Both the position numbers and the translations under genes were made by a program. Shown piece after piece: positions 38,618-47,675 of a stretch of DNA of 64,000 bases. Under the pieces are notes generated by a model. The model made no database searches. It was not told the DNA's origin and saw nothing but the letters and a program-made list of their open reading frames with translations. The first letter of the stretch is position 1; each line of letters opens with the position of its first letter. The DNA comes from Brachybacterium sp. P6-10-X1 (GTDB lineage Bacteria > Actinomycetota > Actinomycetes > Actinomycetales > Dermabacteraceae). The stretch is from contig NZ_CP017297.1 in NCBI RefSeq assembly GCF_001969445.1, forward strand, positions 1,550,001-1,614,000. The letters are read 5' to 3'.

Positions 38618-39348
38618 GCCCGCCCCGCGACGTCCAGCGCCTCGCCCATCGTGAAGGCCTGCGCGTACAAGGCCTTACCGACGATCGCGCCCTCGACACC
38701 TGCGGGCACCAGCTCGCGCAGCACGGCGAGGTCCTCCAGCGAGGAGATCCCGCCGGAGGCGACGACCGCGGCGTCGGTGCGGGAGCAGACCTCGCGCAGC
38801 AGGTCGACGTTGGGCCCGCGCAGGGTGCCGTCCTTGGCGACGTCGGTGACGACGTAGCGCTGGCAGCCGGCTTCGTCCAGGCGCTCCAGGGTTTCCCAGA
38901 GGTCGCCGCCCTCGCGGGTCCAGCCGCGGGCGGCGAGCGTGGTGCCGCGCACGTCGAGCCCGACGGCGATCCGGTCACCGTGCTCGGCGATGATCTCCGC
39001 GGTCCACTCGGGGTTCTCCAGGGCTGCGGTACCGAGGTTGACCCGTCGGCAGCCGGTGGCCAGCGCGGCCGCGAGGGACTCGTCGTCACGTATGCCGCCG
39101 GAGAGCTCGACGTTCATGTCGACGGCGGCGACCACCTCGGCCAGCAGAGCGGCGTTGGAACCGCGACCGAAGGCGGCGTCGAGGTCGACCAGGTGCAGCC
39201 AGCTCGCGCCCCCGTCCTGGAAGGCGAGAGCGGCCTCCAGCGGCGCGCCGTAGGCGGTCTCGGATCCTGCCTCGCCCTGGACCAGGCGGACGGCCTGGCC
39301 GGACTGCACGTCGACGGCGGGGAGCAGCTCGAGCACGGGAGCGGTCAT
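38614..39348 (-). CDS. priA: Phosphoribosyl isomerase (PriA type: HisA, possibly also TrpF)
   Basis: 244-residue TIM-barrel isomerase acting on ProFAR in histidine synthesis. Catalytic Asp13 (LLPAVDV) and Asp173 (VTDVAKDGT) are present. The [11 protein letters not shown] loop at 141-151 matches the dual-substrate actinobacterial PriA enzymes that also serve tryptophan synthesis when trpF is absent. The second activity is inferred. ATG 39348 has AGGAGG 5-6 nt upstream. It is separated from hisH by a 52-codon membrane ORF and a 170-nt spacer. Confidence 0.92.
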   Translation of the reverse strand: MTAPVLELLPAVDVQSGQAVRLVQGEAGSETAYGAPLEAALAFQDGGASWLHLVDLDAAFGRGSNAALLAEVVAAVDMNVELSGGIRDDESLAAALATGCRRVNLGTAALENPEWTAEIIAEHGDRIAVGLDVRGTTLAARGWTREGGDLWETLERLDEAGCQRYVVTDVAKDGTLRGPNVDLLREVCSRTDAAVVASGGISSLEDLAVLRELVPAGVEGAIVGKALYAQAFTMGEALDVAGRA

Positions 39349-39410
39349 GGGGTGCCTCCTGGCGGCGGGGTGTGTCGGGGTCGATGCCGGCGGTGGGACC
39401 GAGGTCTCCG

Positions 39411-39448
39411 GTGGGGATCGTGAGGTCAGGTGGGGATCGTGAGGTCAG
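39411..39448. repeat. 19-bp tandem duplication upstream of hisA
   Basis: GTGGGGATCGTGAGGTCAG occurs at 39411-39429 and 39430-39448. It lies between the small membrane gene and hisA. Confidence 0.85.
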
Positions 39449-39518
39449 GCGGGATCGGAGTGCGAGGTCCGGGTGGGGGTGGCCGGCGAGCCCCGTGGTC
39501 CGTGGGCGGCCGACGGTC

Positions 39519-39677
39519 TCAGCCGCTCTGGATCCTCCAGAGCGACGCGCCGATGCAGGCCAGGCCCGCCAGCGCCATGGCGACGACGGCCCACCAAGGT
39601 TTCTTCGAGCGATAGAAGGACCAGGCGCCGCCGAGGACCATGCCCCCGGCGAACAGCAGCAGGAAGGCGTAGATCAT
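39519..39677 (-). CDS. Small membrane protein in the his operon
   Basis: 52 residues with two hydrophobic helices ([20 protein letters not shown] and [20 protein letters not shown]) separated by a YRSKKP turn. ATG 39677 overlaps the hisH stop in an ATGA junction, the same coupling used through the rest of the operon, which argues that it is translated. Small two-helix proteins turn up in actinobacterial his clusters; no function is known. Confidence 0.72.
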   Translation of the reverse strand: MIYAFLLLFAGGMVLGGAWSFYRSKKPWWAVVAMALAGLACIGASLWRIQSG

Positions 39678-40450
39678 CGGGGGCGTCCTTCGGGGCTCGT
39701 GGCCGATGCGGCCGCGTCCGTCGCACCGGACGGTGCCGACGATGCGGCCGTTGCGGCCGCGTCCGTCGCCGGGGCCGTCCGGTCTGCGTCGGCGGCATCT
39801 CGGCGGGGCAGGGTGCGCAGCCAGTTCGCCAGCAGCGCCGCCCCGGCCTTCCCGGACTTCTCGGGGTGGAACTGGGTCGCCGTCAGCGCCGAGTTCTCGA
39901 CGGCGGCGACGAAGCGGTCGCCATCGTGCTCGGCCCAGGTCACCAGGGGTGCGGAGAGAGAACCGATCTGCTCCATCTGCCAGGAGCGGGCCGCATAGGA
40001 GTGGACGAAGTAGAAGCGCTCGGCCTCGATGCCCGCGAACAATCGCGTCCCCGTCGGGGCCTCCACGGTGTTCCAGCCCATGTGGGGCACGACGGATGCC
40101 TGGAGCCCGGTGACCTCGCCGGGCCACTGACCGAGTCCCGTGCTGCGCGTGCCGTGCTCGGTGCCTGCGTCGAACAGGATCTGCAGACCGACGCAGATGC
40201 CGAGGACGGGCCGGGCTCCTGCCAGGCGGCGCTCGATGATCCGGTCCCCGCCCACGGCCCGGACCTGCTCGATGGTGGCGGCGTAGGCCCCGACGCCGGG
40301 GACCACGAGGCCGTCGGCGGCCAGGGCGTGCTCCCGGTCCGCGGACAGCTCGACCTCGGCGCCGGCGGCCTCGAGGGCACGCACCACGGAGCGGACGTTG
40401 CCCGAGCCGTGGTCCAGGACCACCACGCGGGCGGCGGACTGCGCACTCAC
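39674..40450 (-). CDS. hisH: Imidazole glycerol phosphate synthase, glutaminase subunit
   Basis: 258 residues from GTG 40450. Class I amidotransferase with nucleophile Cys in [11 protein letters not shown] and a His/Glu pair in QFHPEKSG; the oxyanion strand is VPGVGAY. It feeds ammonia to HisF, which is not in this window. The last 45 residues are an Ala/Ser/Asp-rich tail not found in most HisH. The start overlaps the previous gene by 4 nt; an upstream extension to 40477 would overlap more and lacks homology. Confidence 0.94.
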   Translation of the reverse strand: MSAQSAARVVVLDHGSGNVRSVVRALEAAGAEVELSADREHALAADGLVVPGVGAYAATIEQVRAVGGDRIIERRLAGARPVLGICVGLQILFDAGTEHGTRSTGLGQWPGEVTGLQASVVPHMGWNTVEAPTGTRLFAGIEAERFYFVHSYAARSWQMEQIGSLSAPLVTWAEHDGDRFVAAVENSALTATQFHPEKSGKAGAALLANWLRTLPRRDAADADRTAPATDAAATAASSAPSGATDAAASATSPEGRPR

Positions 40451-41091
40451 TTCTTCTTGCCCTTGCCCGCGATCCACGACAGCGCCTCGGCCCGGGTGAT
40501 CGTCGCGGGGTCGATGCCCTCGTCGAGCTCGCCGAGGTCCGTCGCGCCGAGCAGCAGCTCCTCGACGACGTCGTCGACCGCGCCGAGGACGATGGCGGGC
40601 GAGATGTCCTCGCCGCGCTGGCCGTTGCGGTAGCGGGTGGCGGTCATGCGGTCGCCGCGGCGCCAGAACAGCACGATGCCGTTGCGCTGCAGAGCGGCCG
40701 AGGCGATCGCCGCGAGGTCATGGGCAGCGGTCTCTGCCAGCGCGCCGACGGCGATCGCGCCGGTCCGGGTGTCGAGAGTGCGGCTGCCGGCGGGGATGTC
40801 GATCCCGTCGGTGCGGGCCTCGCGGCCCAACCGGATCGCCCCGGCGAGCGCCGTGGCCGAGGCGACAGAGGTCGCGACCACGGCCATCGTGGGCTCCTGG
40901 TCGTCCTCGGTCCCGTCGGAGAGCACGTCCTCGACGGTCAGCGGAGCGTCGTCGAAGGAGAGCCCCTCGGTGAGGCGGGCGAACTCGGCGTCGATGTCGT
41001 CGGCCGGCGGGCCGGACGAGGTGGGGTCCTGCCCGTCGGCAGGCTCGTCGTGGGAACCCTCGTGCGGGTCGCGGGGGTCGGCGGTGCTCAC
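40447..41091 (-). CDS. Conserved-looking protein of unknown function in the his operon
   Basis: 214 residues from GTG 41091, which overlaps the hisB stop by 4 nt; its own stop overlaps hisH by 4 nt. The N-terminal 50 residues are acidic and low complexity. The rest is an alpha/beta-like body ([40 protein letters not shown]) ending in GKGKKK. No catalytic motif or membrane helix is visible. Tight coupling on both sides suggests a role tied to histidine genes or simple co-expression. I do not recognise the family. Confidence 0.78.
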   Translation of the reverse strand: MSTADPRDPHEGSHDEPADGQDPTSSGPPADDIDAEFARLTEGLSFDDAPLTVEDVLSDGTEDDQEPTMAVVATSVASATALAGAIRLGREARTDGIDIPAGSRTLDTRTGAIAVGALAETAAHDLAAIASAALQRNGIVLFWRRGDRMTATRYRNGQRGEDISPAIVLGAVDDVVEELLLGATDLGELDEGIDPATITRAEALSWIAGKGKKK

Positions 41092-41717
41092 AGCGCTCCC
41101 TTCGTGGAGGGCACGTCCAGGACACGGTCGTCGACGGCGCACGCGGCGCGCAGCGCGCGGGCGAGGGCCTTGAACTGCGCCTCGACGACGTGGTGGGGGT
41201 CGCGCCCGTCGAGCAGGCGGATGTGCAGGCAGATCGCGGCGTGGTGGGCGAACGACTCGAAGACGTGACGGGTCAGGGAGCCGGTGAAGTGCCCGCCGAT
41301 GAGGTGCAGGGCCTGCGCCTCGCTCTCGCCGGAGTGCACGCAGTAGGGGCGGCCGGAGAGGTCGACCACGGCCTGGGCGAGGGACTCGTCCAGGGGCACC
41401 ATGGCGTCGCCGAAGCGGGCGATGCCCCTCTTGTCGCCCAGCGCTTCGCGCAGCGCCTGGCCGAGCACGATCGCGGTGTCCTCGACGGTGTGGTGCGCAT
41501 CGATATGCGTATCACCTGTCGCCGACACTTTCAGGTCGAAGCGGGCGTGGGTGCCCAGTGCCGTGAGCATGTGGTCGAAGAACGGCACGGAGGTGGAGAT
41601 GTCCACCTGGCCGGTGCCGTCGACGTCCAGGGTGACCTCGACGGAGGACTCCCGGGTGGTGCGGGCGATGCTGGCGCGGCGGGACGGACGGGCGGCGGCG
41701 GAAGCGGGATCGGTCAT
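41088..41717 (-). CDS. hisB: Imidazoleglycerol-phosphate dehydratase
   Basis: 209 residues. Mn-binding histidine clusters DAHHTVED and [11 protein letters not shown] plus [11 protein letters not shown] are all present. Monofunctional, without a phosphatase domain. ATG 41717 overlaps the hisC stop by 4 nt; the first 20 residues are an Ala/Arg-rich extension. Confidence 0.96.
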   Translation of the reverse strand: MTDPASAAARPSRRASIARTTRESSVEVTLDVDGTGQVDISTSVPFFDHMLTALGTHARFDLKVSATGDTHIDAHHTVEDTAIVLGQALREALGDKRGIARFGDAMVPLDESLAQAVVDLSGRPYCVHSGESEAQALHLIGGHFTGSLTRHVFESFAHHAAICLHIRLLDGRDPHHVVEAQFKALARALRAACAVDDRVLDVPSTKGAL

Positions 41718-42847
41718 CGGGGGTCGGCCTCCTCGAGGGCAGTGCGGAATGCGGCGTTGTTCTCGGGCGTGCCCACGGACACACGCAGCCAGCCGTCGGG
41801 GCCGACGGCCCGGACGAGCACGCTGCGCTCGAGGAGGGCCTCGAACACGGCGTCCCGGTCGGCGAAGGTGCGCAGCAGGATGAAGTTCGCGTCGGACGGC
41901 GCGACCGCGTGGCCGCGCCCGGTCAGGTGCGCGGCCAGGGCGTCGCGCTCGGTCCGCAGCAGCGCGACCTTCCCCAGCAGTTCCTCGCGATGCGCGAGCG
42001 CCGTGCGGGCGACGGCCTGGGTCACGGCCGAGAGGTGGTAGGGCAGACGCACGACACGCACGGTGTCGACGACAGCCGGGTCGGCCACCAGGTAGCCCAG
42101 CCGTGCTCCGGCCAGGGCGAAGGCCTTGGACATGGTGCGGGTGACCACGAGGTTCGGATGCGCATCCAGCAGCGTCAGCGCGCTGGGCACGCCGTCGCGG
42201 CGGAATTCGCTGTAGGCCTCGTCGACCACCAGCAGGCTGCGGGTCTCCGCCAAGGCGTCTGCGGCGGCCTCGACGACGTCGAGCGTGAGCGCGGTTCCGG
42301 TGGGGTTGTTCGGGCTGGTCAGGACCACGATGTTCGGGCGGTGCGCAGCGATCGCCGCGGTGACGTCCTGCACGGTCAGAGCGAACTCGGGGGCCGGGCC
42401 CCGCTCTGCGGTGACCCAGTCGGTGTAGGTGTCGCGCGCGTACTCGGGATACATGGAGTAATGGGGGGTGAATCCCAGCGCGGTGCGGCCGGGGCCGCCG
42501 TAGGCCAGCAGCAGCTGGTGCATGATCTCGTTGGAGCCGTTGGCGGCCCACACCGCCTCGGGGGCGGGGGCCGGGACGTCGGACTCGGCGGCGAGGTAGT
42601 CCCCGAGGTCGGCGCGCAGGTCGAGGGCCTCCCGGTCCGGGTAGCGGTTCAGGCCGACGGCCGCCTCCGCGGCCGCGCTGCCGATCGCCGCGGCGAGCTC
42701 CGGGGAGGGCCCGTAAGGGTTCTCGTTGACGTTGAGCGCATGCTCGACCTCGAGCTGCGGGGCGCCGTACGGGGCGGCGCCCACGATGCCGTCGCGCGGC
42801 ACGGGCAGCGCGGCAGGGGCCGTGGTCGGAGCAGAGCTGTCGGGCAT
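41714..42847 (-). CDS. hisC: Histidinol-phosphate aminotransferase
   Basis: 377 residues from ATG 42847 (MPDSSAPTT); an ATG three codons earlier (42856) is equally open. PLP enzyme: the lysine lies in [16 protein letters not shown], with SPNNPTGT and VDEAYSEF as further class I/II markers, and [11 protein letters not shown] at the N-terminus. There is no ribosome site; TACGAT at 42860-42855, 7 nt before 42847, suggests a leaderless message. It is the first gene of the hisCB-X-H-Y-A run; hisD lies upstream but is separated by a gene on the other strand. Confidence 0.94.
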   Translation of the reverse strand: MPDSSAPTTAPAALPVPRDGIVGAAPYGAPQLEVEHALNVNENPYGPSPELAAAIGSAAAEAAVGLNRYPDREALDLRADLGDYLAAESDVPAPAPEAVWAANGSNEIMHQLLLAYGGPGRTALGFTPHYSMYPEYARDTYTDWVTAERGPAPEFALTVQDVTAAIAAHRPNIVVLTSPNNPTGTALTLDVVEAAADALAETRSLLVVDEAYSEFRRDGVPSALTLLDAHPNLVVTRTMSKAFALAGARLGYLVADPAVVDTVRVVRLPYHLSAVTQAVARTALAHREELLGKVALLRTERDALAAHLTGRGHAVAPSDANFILLRTFADRDAVFEALLERSVLVRAVGPDGWLRVSVGTPENNAAFRTALEEADPR

Positions 42848-42986
42848 GGTGCCCATCGTAGTTCGGGCGCGGCCCCGACACCTCTCCCGCCCACGGTCCA
42901 GACGACCCGGAGCCCGACCTCCGCGACGGACGTGGCACCCTTCACAGCTCCGGCCCCCGCTGGGAGGGCGGGCCAGGTGCCGGAGA

Positions 42987-42992
42987 TAGCCT
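42987..42992 (+). promoter_or_regulatory. -10 box placing the DUF3054 gene on a leaderless message
   Basis: TAGCCT lies exactly 6 nt before ATG 42999 and no ribosome site is present, so transcription would begin at or next to the start codon. Confidence 0.45.
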
Positions 42993-42998
42993 GGGGCG

Positions 42999-43565
42999 AT
43001 GTTCCGTTCCCTGGGTGCCCTGGTCGGCGACCTGCTGGTCGTCATCCTCTTCGTCACGATCGGTTTCCTGCAGCACGGCACGCCGCTGACCTCGCAGAAC
43101 ATCATTCTGGTGGGGTGGCCTTTCGCCGTCGGCGTGCTGCTGGGACATCTCGCGATCCGCGCCTGGAACGCGCCGTTCCGGATCTGGCCCCACGGCGTGT
43201 TCGTGTGGGCGATCACGCTGGCGGCCTCCATGGCGATCCGTACCCTCTTCTCCTACGGCACCGAGGTGTCCTTCATCATCACCACCGCGATCGTCACCGC
43301 CGTGCTGATGCTCGGCTGGCGTGCGGTCGCGCTGTTCCTCACGCGCGGAGAGCGGACGCGGCCCCGGGTCGTCACCGGCGCCGAGGCAGCGGAGATCCAC
43401 CGGGCCGATGCGAAGGCGGCGGGGAACGACCAGGCCGAGGCGTCGGGGATCGACGGCGACGAGTCGAACACGACCGCATCGAGCGGGACCGCGGCGGACG
43501 AGACCGAGGCGGGCGTTCCGGCCGAGGCCGACCTCCCTCCGTCAGGACGCGACACCTCCCGCTGA
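42999..43565 (+). CDS. DUF3054 membrane protein
   Basis: 188 residues with four hydrophobic segments in the first 120 (LLVVILFVTIGFLQH, ILVGWPFAVGVLLGHL, VFVWAITLAASMAIRTLF, FIITTAIVTAVLMLGWR) and an acidic, low-complexity cytoplasmic tail. The pattern matches the actinobacterial DUF3054 family. It lies between hisC and hisD on the opposite strand. Confidence 0.82.
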   Translation: MFRSLGALVGDLLVVILFVTIGFLQHGTPLTSQNIILVGWPFAVGVLLGHLAIRAWNAPFRIWPHGVFVWAITLAASMAIRTLFSYGTEVSFIITTAIVTAVLMLGWRAVALFLTRGERTRPRVVTGAEAAEIHRADAKAAGNDQAEASGIDGDESNTTASSGTAADETEAGVPAEADLPPSGRDTSR

Positions 43566-43835
43566 ACCTCACCCGGCGACCGGACGACACTGCCGACACT
43601 CCGCGCGGCACCGTCCGTTCCACCGATCCAGCACGGTGCTGAGACGAATCGGTGGAACGGGCGCGCGTGTCGCGGCTCCCGAGTGGCCGTCTCGAGCCGG
43701 GAACACGGCACGCGCCACCGCTCCCGACGGACCGTCACGAGCCGGGGCACGGTCGCTCCGCGCCACGGCTACCGGTTGGCCGTCACGATCCGGGACCCCA
43801 TCTCGCCGCCCGCGGCTGCTGGCTCCGCCCGCGGC

Positions 43836-45173
43836 TCAGTCGTCGAAGCGGACGTCGATCGCGGTGCCGTGGGCGGGCAGGCCCTCCGCCGTGGCGAGGG
43901 TGGTGGCGGCCTCGCGGGCGCCGGCCAGCGCGCCCTGGTCGTAGTGGACGACGTGGATGCCGCGCAGGAAGCTGTGCACGCCCAGGCCGCCGTTGAAGCG
44001 CGAGCTTCCGCCGGTGGGCAGCACATGGTTGGAGCCGGCGGCGTAGTCGCCCAGGCTCACCGGGCTGTGGGGGCCGACGAAGACCGCGCCGGCATTGGTG
44101 ACCCGGGCGGCCACGGCGGCGGCGCCGGCGGTCTGGATCTCCAGGTGCTCGGCGCCGTAGGCATCGACCACCGCGAGGCCCTGGTCGAGGTCGGCGACGA
44201 GCACGACGCCGCTCTGCTCTCCGCGCAGCGCCTCGTCGATGCGGTCGCGGTGCCGGGCTGCGGGAACCTGCCGGGCGAGCTCGGTCTCGACCGCACGGGC
44301 GAGGGCCTGATCGTCGGTGACCAGCACACTGGCGGCGAGCGGATCGTGCTCGGCCTGGGAGATGAGGTCGGCGGCGACGTAGGCGGGGTCCGCGGTGGCG
44401 TCGGCGAGGATCGCGATCTCGGTGGGTCCGGCCTCGGCGTCGATCCCGACCCGCCCGCGCACCAGGCGCTTGGCGGCAACGACGTACACGTTGCCCGGGC
44501 CGGTGATCAGATCGACCGGATCCAGCGACGCGCCGGCGCCGAGGTCCTCGGCGCCGTGGGCCAGCAGGGCGATGGCCTGGGCGCCGCCGGCGGCGATCAC
44601 CTCGGTCACCCCGAGCAGAGCGCAGGCGGCCAGGATCGTGGGGTGCGGCAGCCCGCCGAACTCCTTCTGCGGCGGGGAGGCGAGCACGATCTGTTCGACG
44701 CCCGCGACCTGGGCAGGCACCACGTTCATCACCACGGAGCTGGGAAGCACCGCGCGACCGCCCGGGACGTACAGTCCCACCCGGCGCACCGGCACCCAGC
44801 GCTGACTGACCGTGCCGCCGGGGACGACCTCCACCGTCTCCTCCGGCCGCGCCTGCGCCGAGTCCACGCGCCGCACGCGATCCGCGGACTCCTCGAGCGC
44901 TCCCCGGATCGCCGGGTCGAGCTCGTCGAGCGCGCGCTGCAGTTCGGCCTGCGGGACCCGCAGGTGCTCGGGGCGCACCCCGTCGAAACGCTCGGAGGCG
45001 TCGAGCACGGCGGCTGCGCCCCTGGCCGCGACGTCGTCGACCACGGGGCGCACCGCGGTCACGGCGGCCTCGACGTCCAGTTCCGCGCGAGGCAGCGCTG
45101 CGACGAGCTCGGCGGAGGACAGGGTCCGCGAGCGCAGGTCGGTCACAGCGAGGAACGGGGCAGGTTCGGGCAT
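43836..45173 (-). CDS. hisD: Histidinol dehydrogenase
   Basis: 445 residues. Oxidises histidinol to histidine in two NAD-dependent steps. Zinc and substrate segments include [42 protein letters not shown] and SQAEHDPLA, ending in [19 protein letters not shown] 45173 lacks a ribosome site but has TAGACT exactly 6 nt upstream. The stop is followed by two 12-bp copies of AGCCGCGGGCGG. Confidence 0.95.
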   Translation of the reverse strand: MPEPAPFLAVTDLRSRTLSSAELVAALPRAELDVEAAVTAVRPVVDDVAARGAAAVLDASERFDGVRPEHLRVPQAELQRALDELDPAIRGALEESADRVRRVDSAQARPEETVEVVPGGTVSQRWVPVRRVGLYVPGGRAVLPSSVVMNVVPAQVAGVEQIVLASPPQKEFGGLPHPTILAACALLGVTEVIAAGGAQAIALLAHGAEDLGAGASLDPVDLITGPGNVYVVAAKRLVRGRVGIDAEAGPTEIAILADATADPAYVAADLISQAEHDPLAASVLVTDDQALARAVETELARQVPAARHRDRIDEALRGEQSGVVLVADLDQGLAVVDAYGAEHLEIQTAGAAAVAARVTNAGAVFVGPHSPVSLGDYAAGSNHVLPTGGSSRFNGGLGVHSFLRGIHVVHYDQGALAGAREAATTLATAEGLPAHGTAIDVRFDD

Positions 45174-45179
45174 GGGGTC

Positions 45180-45185
45180 AGTCTA
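45180..45185 (-). promoter_or_regulatory. -10 box of leaderless hisD
   Basis: TAGACT on the minus strand, 6 nt before ATG 45173, no Shine-Dalgarno sequence. Back to back with the zupT promoter. Confidence 0.5.
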
Positions 45186-45262
45186 GAAGGGCACCGCCGA
45201 CACGGCACGCCGTGCCCACGGCGCGGAAGGGTGTCCTTCACGGTCCCGGTCGCCGCGACGAT

Positions 45263-45268
45263 TAGGGT
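45263..45268 (+). promoter_or_regulatory. -10 box of leaderless zupT
   Basis: TAGGGT 6 nt before the GTG at 45275, again with no ribosome site. Confidence 0.5.
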
Positions 45269-45274
45269 CGTCCC

Positions 45275-46105
45275 GTGCTCGTCGCCTTCCTCCTCACCCT
45301 CCTCGCCGGTGGTGCCACCAGTATCGGCGCCGCCCTCGGCGTGCTCGGTCGCGGCACGAATCCCAAGGTGCTCGGCGGCGGCCTCGGGCTGTCGGCCGGG
45401 GTGATGCTCTACGTCTCCTTCGTCGAGCTCATGCCTCAGGGCGCGCAGATCCTCTCCGACGCAGAGGCGGTCACCACCCGCGGCACGGCGCTGGCGGTGC
45501 TCTCCTTCTTCATCGGCATCGCACTGATCGCCGTGCTGGACCGCCTGGTGCCGGAATCCGTGAGCCCGCACGAGTTCGCCGGCCGCATGACCGGCAGCGA
45601 GGGTCACGCCGAGGTGCGCGATGCCCTCGAGCAGGCCGAGGACCGGGCCCTGCGGGCGCGGCTGCTGCGCACCGGGGCCGTGACCGCAGCCGCCCTGGCC
45701 CTGCACAACGTGCCCGAGGGCTTCGCGACCTTCGTGGCCGCTCTGCAGGCCCCCGAGATCGCGATCCCCGTGGTGGTGGCGATCGCCGTGCACAACATCC
45801 CCGAGGGCCTCGCGGTGGCGGTTCCCGTCCGCCGGGCGACCGGGTCCCGGGCGAAGGCCTTCTGGCTCGCGACGATGACGGGGCTGGCCGAGCCGGTCGG
45901 TGCGGTGATCGGGTTTCTGCTGCTGGCCCCGCTGCTCGACGGCGGTGCCATGGGCGCGATCCTGGCCGGGGTGGCCGGAGTGATGGTGTTCGTCTCCCTG
46001 GACGAGCTGCTGCCGGCGGCCGAGGAGACCGGTGAGCACCACGCGGTGGTCTACTCCCTGATCGCGGGAATGGCGATCATGGCGCTGACCCTGCTGGTGC
46101 TCTGA
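45275..46105 (+). CDS. zupT: ZIP-family metal transporter
   Basis: 276 residues, eight predicted membrane helices. The metal-site helices carry LHNVPEGFATF and VHNIPEGLAVAVP, the double HNxPEG pattern of ZupT-type divalent-metal importers (zinc, also iron or manganese in relatives). A charged cytosolic loop lies at about 105-130. It starts at GTG 45275. No Zur or Fur box was recognised upstream. The stop codon lies in a 38-bp tandem repeat. Confidence 0.92.
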   Translation: MLVAFLLTLLAGGATSIGAALGVLGRGTNPKVLGGGLGLSAGVMLYVSFVELMPQGAQILSDAEAVTTRGTALAVLSFFIGIALIAVLDRLVPESVSPHEFAGRMTGSEGHAEVRDALEQAEDRALRARLLRTGAVTAAALALHNVPEGFATFVAALQAPEIAIPVVVAIAVHNIPEGLAVAVPVRRATGSRAKAFWLATMTGLAEPVGAVIGFLLLAPLLDGGAMGAILAGVAGVMVFVSLDELLPAAEETGEHHAVVYSLIAGMAIMALTLLVL

Positions 46106-46181
46106 GTCCCTACCGGCGCACCGAGGCCGTGCTGGTGCTCTGAGTCCCTACCGGCGCACCGAGGCCGTGCTGGCGTTCTGA
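46092..46181. repeat. 38-bp tandem repeat covering the zupT stop codon
   Basis: Identical units begin at 46092 and 46130 (TGCTGGTGCTCTGAGTCCCT...), and a diverged third begins at 46168. The zupT stop TGA (46103-46105) lies in the first unit and is recopied in the second. Confidence 0.9.
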
Positions 46182-46292
46182 GGCCCTGCTGGCGCTCCGA
46201 CGCTTCTGGCGCTGCGAGCGGGCACTCCGGTACGTTCCTGCCTCAGGGGACGCCCCGGAACGATCCGGGACCATCATGCTGAGGGGGATGAC

Positions 46293-47522
46293 ATGCGGCA
46301 GCACACCGGCGGCCTGCGCGCCTCGCCGCGCTCCCTCTCCCCCACCGCGACCGGGCACGATCACCACCGGGCATCGCGCTCCTCCGGCGCGCGACGTCTC
46401 GGGCGCGCACTGGCCGCCTCGGCCCTTCTGCTCACCCTCGCCGCCTGCGACGGCCTCCCCCGCGACCAGGAGACGACGTCGGCCGCTCCCGCACCCGACA
46501 CGGACCCTGCCGAGGTCGAACAGTCCGAGCCCGTCCCCGTGGACCCCTCCTGGCTCTGCTCCCCCGGCGGGGGTGAGGAGGCGCCCTCCTACACCCCGGA
46601 ACCGGGCGTGTTCAACCCCGAGTCCGTGCGGGCCGAGGGCAGCACCGTCACCGTCGCCGGCGGCTTCGCCCTCGAGGAGGGCTACGAGTACGGCGGCTTC
46701 GCACCCGACGCCACGATCGTCCCCGCGGACCCCGCGCACCGCGGCGCCCCGTCCGACGGGTACGACGGGACGCTCGGCACCGAGGGCGCCCCGGCTCCCC
46801 CGATCGTGGTGCGCGAGAGGGTGGAGGTGCCGGGCGAGGGCGCTGCCCCGTCGACCGCGACGGCGCAGCTGACCCTGGGCACCTGCGAGGACGCCCCTCT
46901 GCCCGATGGCCAGTACCTGCTGTCCCTGCGAGGGGGCCGGGTCGACGGGCCCGGCCCCGGAGAGGACGGCTGGAGCTCCTCGCGCGACGTGATGCTCGAC
47001 GTGGTCGGCGGGGAGCTCGAGACCGTGCCCGGTGCCCTGGAGGCCGCCGACGGGGAGGTCCCGGCGGATCTGACCCCGCTGACATGCCGCGCGCCCCTGG
47101 AATCCGTCGGGGACGGCGACGGGCTGAGCGTGACCGTCTCGCGGCAGGAGTCCAGCGTGTCCACGCTCGTGCCCGAGGAGGAGGTCGGCGTCTCCGTCGA
47201 TGCCCGCGTCACCGTCACCTCGACGGACCTCGGCACCCGCGCCCTGCTGCAGGGGGTGGTGCTGACGAACCCGTCGACCGGCACCGTGGTCGCCGGGGCG
47301 CGCAATGCGCAGGCCGTCGGCCTGCAGTGGATCGGCGAGGAGGGCGTGGCCACCGCCGAGTCCACCTGGACCACCCGAGAGACCTGCACCCGCGTCCCGC
47401 TGGATCCGGGCGATTACACGGCGCACGGCTTCGCGGTCACGGTCGACGACGAGGGGGCGACCCATGTCGTGCTCTCGGATCCCTGGACGGTGGAGGTCGT
47501 CGAGGAGGATGCCCCGTCCTGA
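46293..47522 (+). CDS. Secreted lipoprotein of unknown function
   Basis: 409 residues. A long basic N-terminus leads to a signal helix and lipobox LAAC with lipidated Cys52. The mature part is acidic, Pro/Glu-rich and beta-like, with two similar cysteine-bearing halves (TAQLTLGTCEDAPLPDGQY and TWTTRETCTRVPLDPGDY), hinting at an internal duplication. ATG 46293 follows GAGGGGG. I do not recognise the family. Confidence 0.75.
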   Translation: MRQHTGGLRASPRSLSPTATGHDHHRASRSSGARRLGRALAASALLLTLAACDGLPRDQETTSAAPAPDTDPAEVEQSEPVPVDPSWLCSPGGGEEAPSYTPEPGVFNPESVRAEGSTVTVAGGFALEEGYEYGGFAPDATIVPADPAHRGAPSDGYDGTLGTEGAPAPPIVVRERVEVPGEGAAPSTATAQLTLGTCEDAPLPDGQYLLSLRGGRVDGPGPGEDGWSSSRDVMLDVVGGELETVPGALEAADGEVPADLTPLTCRAPLESVGDGDGLSVTVSRQESSVSTLVPEEEVGVSVDARVTVTSTDLGTRALLQGVVLTNPSTGTVVAGARNAQAVGLQWIGEEGVATAESTWTTRETCTRVPLDPGDYTAHGFAVTVDDEGATHVVLSDPWTVEVVEEDAPS

Positions 47523-47624
47523 GCAGGTTCCGCCGGGGATGCCGGCCGGGGCGGTGAGAGGGTCTCGTCACGTACCGTGGAGGTATCCGCATCGATGCTG
47601 CGGGCCCGCGCCCGCCGTCGATTA

Positions 47625-47640
47625 GTCTTGACGTCAAGAC
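47625..47640. promoter_or_regulatory. Perfect 16-bp palindrome upstream of icd (operator candidate)
   Basis: GTCTTGACGTCAAGAC, perfectly self-complementary, 35 bp before the icd ATG and overlapping a TAGTCT -10-like hexamer (47623-47628). The placement is that of a repressor site. Which regulator binds it is unknown. Confidence 0.6.
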
Positions 47641-47675
47641 ACATGCTGCACCGACCCGAGGGAGCCCCGCGACAC

